NCBI GenBank assembly: GCA_024636985.1
Contig: JAGXFY010000092.1
Coordinates: forward strand, 1 to 64,000
Reading direction: 5' to 3'
Origin: Petrocella sp024636985
GTDB lineage: Bacteria; Bacillota; Clostridia; Lachnospirales; Vallitaleaceae
Length of the DNA: 64,000 nucleotides
The translations under genes were made by a program, and so were the position numbers. Positions 60,697-64,000 of this stretch are shown piece by piece (the first letter of the stretch is position 1; each line of letters begins with the position of its first letter). The notes beneath the pieces are model-generated. The model had not been told where the DNA came from. It ran no database searches and saw only the letters and a list, made by a program, of their open reading frames with translations.

Positions 60697-60819
60697 TTGG
60701 TTAAAGGGTCAAAACTAAGTTTCACTAAATTCACATACAATATATAGATTACGTTGATACATTCATAACTATATATTGTATGCGAAAGTTCAACTATATA
60801 GTTATGATACCTTAACCAA
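60697..60819. repeat. Family A palindromic repeat, full copy (123 bp, reverse orientation)
   Basis: It is nearly the exact reverse complement of the element at 20553-20675: TTGGTTAAAGGGTCAAAACT ... CATACAATATATAG ... CTATATATTGTATG ... GATACCTTAACCAA. The identical length despite 40 kb separation shows a defined element. Confidence 0.9.
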
Positions 60820-60863
60820 TATTTAAATAGAATATGGGTCCATTGTGTGATAAAATTATAATA

Positions 60864-60908
60864 TGGTTATAGATTTATGTTGAAGCATTTGTAACTATAT
60901 TTTAACCA
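60864..60908. repeat. Family A, degenerate short copy (45 bp)
   Basis: TGGTTATAGATTTATGTTGA and ACTATATTTTAACCA keep the ends and part of the inner sequence. It lies 45 bp after the full copy, just upstream of phoH. Confidence 0.5.
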
Positions 60909-60952
60909 TTAGCATATTATGACTTGCAATACGATTCTAGGAGGCGGATGTT

Positions 60953-62320
60953 ATGGTAAAAAACTATGTTATTGACACCAATGTTATGATACACGATCCT
61001 AAGTTCATGTATAAGTTTTCTGACAACAACGTCATCATCCCCATTTTATGTATTGAAGAATTAGATAATTTAAAAAAGAGAGATGGGTTGGTTGGATTTC
61101 ATGCCAGACATGTCGCTAAAGAATTACAAACATTGATGAGTAAAGGCAATATATCAGAAGGTATTGCACTAGAAAATGGTGGCATCGTTAAAGTGGAACA
61201 GAATTACTTAGATACAGAGGTACTCCCAAACGGTGTCGACCTAAGTAAGAATGATTCGAAAATAATAGCAGTGGTCAAAAATCTTCAAAATGCCAATCAA
61301 GATATCAAAACAATTCTAGTCACTAAAGATGTTTATATGCATATCAAGGCCAGTTCTTTAGGTATTGAGGTGCAAGACTTTGAAAATGATAAGATTGATA
61401 ATGACCAAATCTATACAGGATATGCTGACGTAGAGTGGCCATCAGAAATGATTGATGCAATATATGCTGGTGGTTTTGTTCCGGAAGATACTATTAAACA
61501 AAAGTATCATCCAAATCAATTTTTACATATTAAAAGCAGTAACCGTTCAGGTCATGAAGTTCTTGCCAGGTTTGACGGGCAAAAGATTGTACCTCTAAAA
61601 TATGTGAATGAGACAGCATGGGGCTTGACACCAATTAATAGAGAACAGAAGATGGCCTTTGAATTACTTATGAATCCGGACATACATTTTGTTACGATCA
61701 CAGGTGGAGCAGGATCGGGTAAGACCATATTGTCTACAGCTGCAGCACTTCAGAATGTCATTGAGTCAAACCGTTACAGAAAAATAGTTTTCGTAAGACC
61801 GGTTGTACCTGCCGGAGAAGATATCGGTTACTTGCCGGGTACAGAAGTTGAAAAACTTAAGCCATGGATGGGTAGCTTCTATGATGCAATTGAGAACTTA
61901 ACAGACTTAAAAGATTTGAATAAAGAGAGTCAAAAAGAACAGCGTTATAATAGCCAGAAGCCAACGTTTACTGTAGATGATTTTATAGATCAGTATAGGC
62001 AAAGGGGAATTATTGAGACGAAAACATTCACTTATATGCGGGGTCGAACCTTTACCAACTCTTTCATTATTGTTGACGAGGCGCAAGAAATGACACCCCA
62101 CTTAGCAAAACTTATGCTTACAAGAGCTGGTCATAATTCCAAGTTCATCTTTTTGGGAGATCCTAGTGACAACCAGATTGACAATCATTACGTGGACGCC
62201 AGATCTAATGGTTTGATTTACACAGTAGAGAAAATGAAGGCTTTTGGTATAACAGGCCATGTGACTCTAAAACGGGTTGAGCGTAGTCCTCTTGCAGAAG
62301 TAGCGGAACGAAATATGTAA
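60953..62320 (+). CDS. PhoH-family ATPase with N-terminal PIN domain
   Basis: A 455-residue protein combining an RNA-cleaving PIN domain (residues 4-135, YVIDTNVMIHDP; acidic residues also in SKNDSKIIAV) and a PhoH ATPase (about 225-455, TITGGAGSGKTILSTAAAL as Walker A, FIIVDEAQEMTP as Walker B, TRAGHNSKFIFLGD after it). The PIN-PhoH pair is known as an RNA helicase/nuclease in other bacteria. The start follows AGGAGGCGGATGTT. A strong terminator follows. Confidence 0.94.
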   Translation: MVKNYVIDTNVMIHDPKFMYKFSDNNVIIPILCIEELDNLKKRDGLVGFHARHVAKELQTLMSKGNISEGIALENGGIVKVEQNYLDTEVLPNGVDLSKNDSKIIAVVKNLQNANQDIKTILVTKDVYMHIKASSLGIEVQDFENDKIDNDQIYTGYADVEWPSEMIDAIYAGGFVPEDTIKQKYHPNQFLHIKSSNRSGHEVLARFDGQKIVPLKYVNETAWGLTPINREQKMAFELLMNPDIHFVTITGGAGSGKTILSTAAALQNVIESNRYRKIVFVRPVVPAGEDIGYLPGTEVEKLKPWMGSFYDAIENLTDLKDLNKESQKEQRYNSQKPTFTVDDFIDQYRQRGIIETKTFTYMRGRTFTNSFIIVDEAQEMTPHLAKLMLTRAGHNSKFIFLGDPSDNQIDNHYVDARSNGLIYTVEKMKAFGITGHVTLKRVERSPLAEVAERNM

Positions 62321-62356
62321 TATCTTATAACTTATAACTAAGTATGAAATGATTAC

Positions 62357-62403
62357 AATACAGAGAATAAGGCTACCGGTTGGTGGCTTTATTCTCTGTA
62401 TTG
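62357..62403 (+). terminator. Terminator of the phoH gene
   Basis: AATACAGAGAATAA and TTATTCTCTGTATT around GGCTACCGGTTGGTGGC. Confidence 0.85.
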
Positions 62404-62522
62404 TCTGAATAAGGAATGCATGAATATTAAACAATCAATAATATAGTAACTTCTGCAAAATATGTTATAATGAAAAGACAGGGCGTATAAAGTTAATTAG
62501 TTTTGAAAAAGGAGGATTATTA

Positions 62523-63221
62523 ATGGAGATAATCGGCATTATTGGAGCTATGGAAGAAGAAGTACTGACGTTGAAAGAGAAAATGGAATTAAAGGAAGTG
62601 CGTTCCATAGCTTCTCTTGAATTCTATGTGGGTTCAATGAGTGGTGCATCAGTTGTAGTCGTAAAAGGCGGTGTCGGAAAAGTAAATTCTGCGGTTTGCA
62701 CGCAGATCCTAATAGATTGTTTTCATGTAGATGCCATAATTAATACAGGTGTTGCAGGGGGTCTTAGTGATGTTCTGAATATTGGGGATGTGGTCATATC
62801 AAGGGATACGATTCAACATGATATGGATGCAACTGGCTTTGGTTATGCTCTAGGAGAAGTTCCAAGGATGGGATGCATTGCTTACAAAGCGGATCAACAT
62901 TTGATTAAAATTGCAAAAAATGCGACCGATGTTTTAAGCTCAGCGACCAATGTATATGTTGAGCGGATTGTGAGTGGTGATCAATTTATATCCGATATTA
63001 AAAAAAAGAAATGGCTATTGGATAAGTTTGATGCTTATTGTACGGAAATGGAAGGTGCTGCTGTGGCACAGGCATCTTATTTGAATAAGATACCTTTTGT
63101 CATCATTCGATCCATTTCGGATAAGGCAGACGACTCAGCAGAAATGAACTTCAACGAATTCACACAGCTTGCAGCTTCTAATTCCTGTAAGATTATCATA
63201 AAAATGTTGGAGTTGATTTGA
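62523..63221 (+). CDS. mtnN: 5'-methylthioadenosine/S-adenosylhomocysteine nucleosidase
   Basis: Hydrolyses MTA and SAH (and 5'-deoxyadenosine) to adenine. It has 232 residues. IGIIGAMEEEVLTLKEKM opens the protein, NTGVAGGLSD, MEGAAVAQ (catalytic Glu) and IRSISDKAD (catalytic Asp) follow in family order. The ribosome site is AAGGAGG. Its stop overlaps the start of a tiny basic gene (TGATG), implying coupling. It links to metY through SAM recycling. Confidence 0.96.
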   Translation: MEIIGIIGAMEEEVLTLKEKMELKEVRSIASLEFYVGSMSGASVVVVKGGVGKVNSAVCTQILIDCFHVDAIINTGVAGGLSDVLNIGDVVISRDTIQHDMDATGFGYALGEVPRMGCIAYKADQHLIKIAKNATDVLSSATNVYVERIVSGDQFISDIKKKKWLLDKFDAYCTEMEGAAVAQASYLNKIPFVIIRSISDKADDSAEMNFNEFTQLAASNSCKIIIKMLELI

Positions 63222-63409
63222 TGTCATCAAAAAAAGGTAGTATGCTCAAACGTATTAAAAAAACCATTAGATGGACCAAACGTTTGAAAGTTACAAAAAA
63301 GATTATTAAAGTCCTAATCAAGACGATCAACATTGGGCTGTCAGGTTATGAAGTATATCAGAAGTATTTTGAAAAACAGATAAAGCAAAGAAAGACATCT
63401 CAGATCTGA
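63221..63409 (+). CDS. Very basic 62-residue protein coupled to mtnN
   Basis: Unrecognised. MSSKKGSMLKRIKKTIRWTK begins a strongly cationic amphipathic helix with about 20 Lys/Arg in 62 residues. The middle, IKVLIKTINIGLSGYEVYQK, is hydrophobic enough to lie on a membrane or pack on a partner. The ATG overlaps the mtnN stop and has GGAG eight bases upstream, which supports translation. The stop lies inside the terminator stem. A nucleic-acid or membrane-binding role is inference. Confidence 0.65.
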   Translation: MSSKKGSMLKRIKKTIRWTKRLKVTKKIIKVLIKTINIGLSGYEVYQKYFEKQIKQRKTSQI

Positions 63410-63422
63410 GATGTCTTTCTTT
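63390..63422 (+). terminator. Terminator of mtnN operon
   Basis: AAAGACATCTCAGATCTGAGATGTCTTT, a perfect palindrome followed by CTTTGTTT. Confidence 0.88.
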
Positions 63423-63458
63423 GTTTATCTGCAACTGAAAACGAACGGGAACATATGT

Positions 63459-63487
63459 TTGCCATCCTCTTATTTTTTTGCTATAAT
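63459..63487 (+). promoter_or_regulatory. Promoter of the radical SAM gene
   Basis: TTGCCA, 17-bp spacer, TATAAT, 29 bp upstream of the start codon. Confidence 0.75.
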
Positions 63488-63516
63488 AGAAGATAAGTTA
63501 TAAGGGGGTGGTAGCT

Positions 63517-64000
63517 ATGCTCGAAAATAATATGATGGAAAGACTAGGTATACTGGCTGAATCAGCAAAGTACGATGTTTCATGTTCATCAAGTGGTGTT
63601 GAAAAGAAGAATACAGGCTCTATGGGCAATGCAGCGGCTTGCGGCATATGTCACACTTGGTCGGCGGACGGGCGTTGCGTTTCTCTCTTGAAAACATTGA
63701 TGAGCAACGATTGTATCTATGATTGTGCTTATTGCATCAATCGAAGCAGCAATGATATTGTTAGAACCAGTTTTACACCTGAAGAAATAACACAGATTAC
63801 CATGGCATTCTATCGTAGAAATTACATAGAAGGGTTATTCTTAAGTTCGGCGGTGGAAATCAATCCTAATCATACCATGGAAAAAATCCTGAAAGTTTTA
63901 ACACTACTTCGCACAGAACAAAGATTTTCAGGCTATATACATGTTAAAGCGATACCGGGAGCGGATCAGATGCTGATATATCAAGCGGGTCTCTTAGCTG
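63517..64000 (+). CDS. Radical SAM protein, putative DNA modification/repair (partial)
   Basis: The open frame begins at ATG 63517 after AAGGGGGTGGTAGCT and runs off the window after 161 codons. The cluster motif CIYDCAYC (C-x3-C-x2-C) follows LKTLMSNDC. The N-terminal ERLGILAESAKYDVSCSSSG and CGICHTWSADGRCVSLLK match the radical SAM group usually paired with a uracil-DNA-glycosylase-like partner gene. If so, that partner should follow just outside the window. The function in DNA modification is inferred from that family, not proven. Confidence 0.85.
   Translation, partial: MLENNMMERLGILAESAKYDVSCSSSGVEKKNTGSMGNAAACGICHTWSADGRCVSLLKTLMSNDCIYDCAYCINRSSNDIVRTSFTPEEITQITMAFYRRNYIEGLFLSSAVEINPNHTMEKILKVLTLLRTEQRFSGYIHVKAIPGADQMLIYQAGLLA

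Overview
The window is AT-rich chromosomal DNA from a low-GC Gram-positive bacterium, most likely a member of Clostridia near Lachnospirales/Vallitaleaceae. The evidence is Firmicutes cis-regulation (SAM-I riboswitch, Trp T-box, ANTAR-type attenuator, FabT-type operator), strong purine-rich ribosome sites, a DUF3881 gene of the kind found in Lachnospiraceae, and a Bacillus/Clostridium-type gene order. The species assignment is inference. About 50 protein genes and two tRNAs (Lys-UUU, Arg-CCU) are supported. There is no prophage, CRISPR array or recognisable transposase.

Layout. 0-5.6 kb: tRNA-Lys, a cysteine-motif membrane protein, a Nudix hydrolase, metY under a SAM riboswitch on the minus strand, then glnK-amtB behind a dual-hairpin attenuator. 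5.7-23 kb: the conserved block tmk / darA / yaaR / holB / ricT / trmN6 / rsmI / abrB, interrupted by a hexuronate operon (araC-type regulator, uxaB-uxaA-uxaC), a cytoplasmic BMP-domain protein with a phosphoesterase, and apbE. 23-30 kb: a complete trpEGDCFBA operon behind a T-box with a UGG specifier. 30-35.7 kb: a CBS protein, a TRAP transporter (dctPQM), a HAD phosphatase and a FabT-like MarR regulator. 35.8-45 kb: an NfeD/flotillin pair, an HTH-TPR regulator, metG-tatD, DUF3881, tRNA-Arg and an M3 peptidase. 45-53 kb: a DUF4914 P-loop protein with a long terminator-containing leader, sfsA-alpha-galactosidase, trmB and a CPBP protease. 53-64 kb: an SLH-transglutaminase surface protein, trxA, a GT-B-like protein, an AI-2E-type permease, a tandem PD-(D/E)XK-like nuclease, a DnaA-box cluster, tdk, phoH, mtnN with a basic micro-gene, and the start of a radical SAM gene.

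The most unusual content is intergenic. Family A is a palindromic MITE-like element: two 123-bp full copies, 42-bp hairpin-only copies and partial copies, nine loci in all. Family B consists of structured modules whose stems change sequence while pairing and some loops stay constant. The leading edge of family B, (T)TCTCT(A/G)(A/G)GAAA, lies 1-5 nt behind the U-tract of a Rho-independent terminator at five separate genes. Family C is a third palindromic/direct-repeat unit downstream of dctM. These look like non-autonomous mobile or structured RNA elements that shape operon boundaries.

Functional links. SAM synthesis and recycling are touched by metY (riboswitch) and mtnN. Nitrogen is handled by glnK-amtB. 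Hexuronates enter through uxaC-uxaB-uxaA; the TRAP system is a possible but unproven importer of sugar acids. Chromosome and cell-state functions (holB, tmk, darA, ricT, abrB) keep their ancestral neighbourhood. All coordinates come from reading the sequence and the start-site context; no database search was possible.
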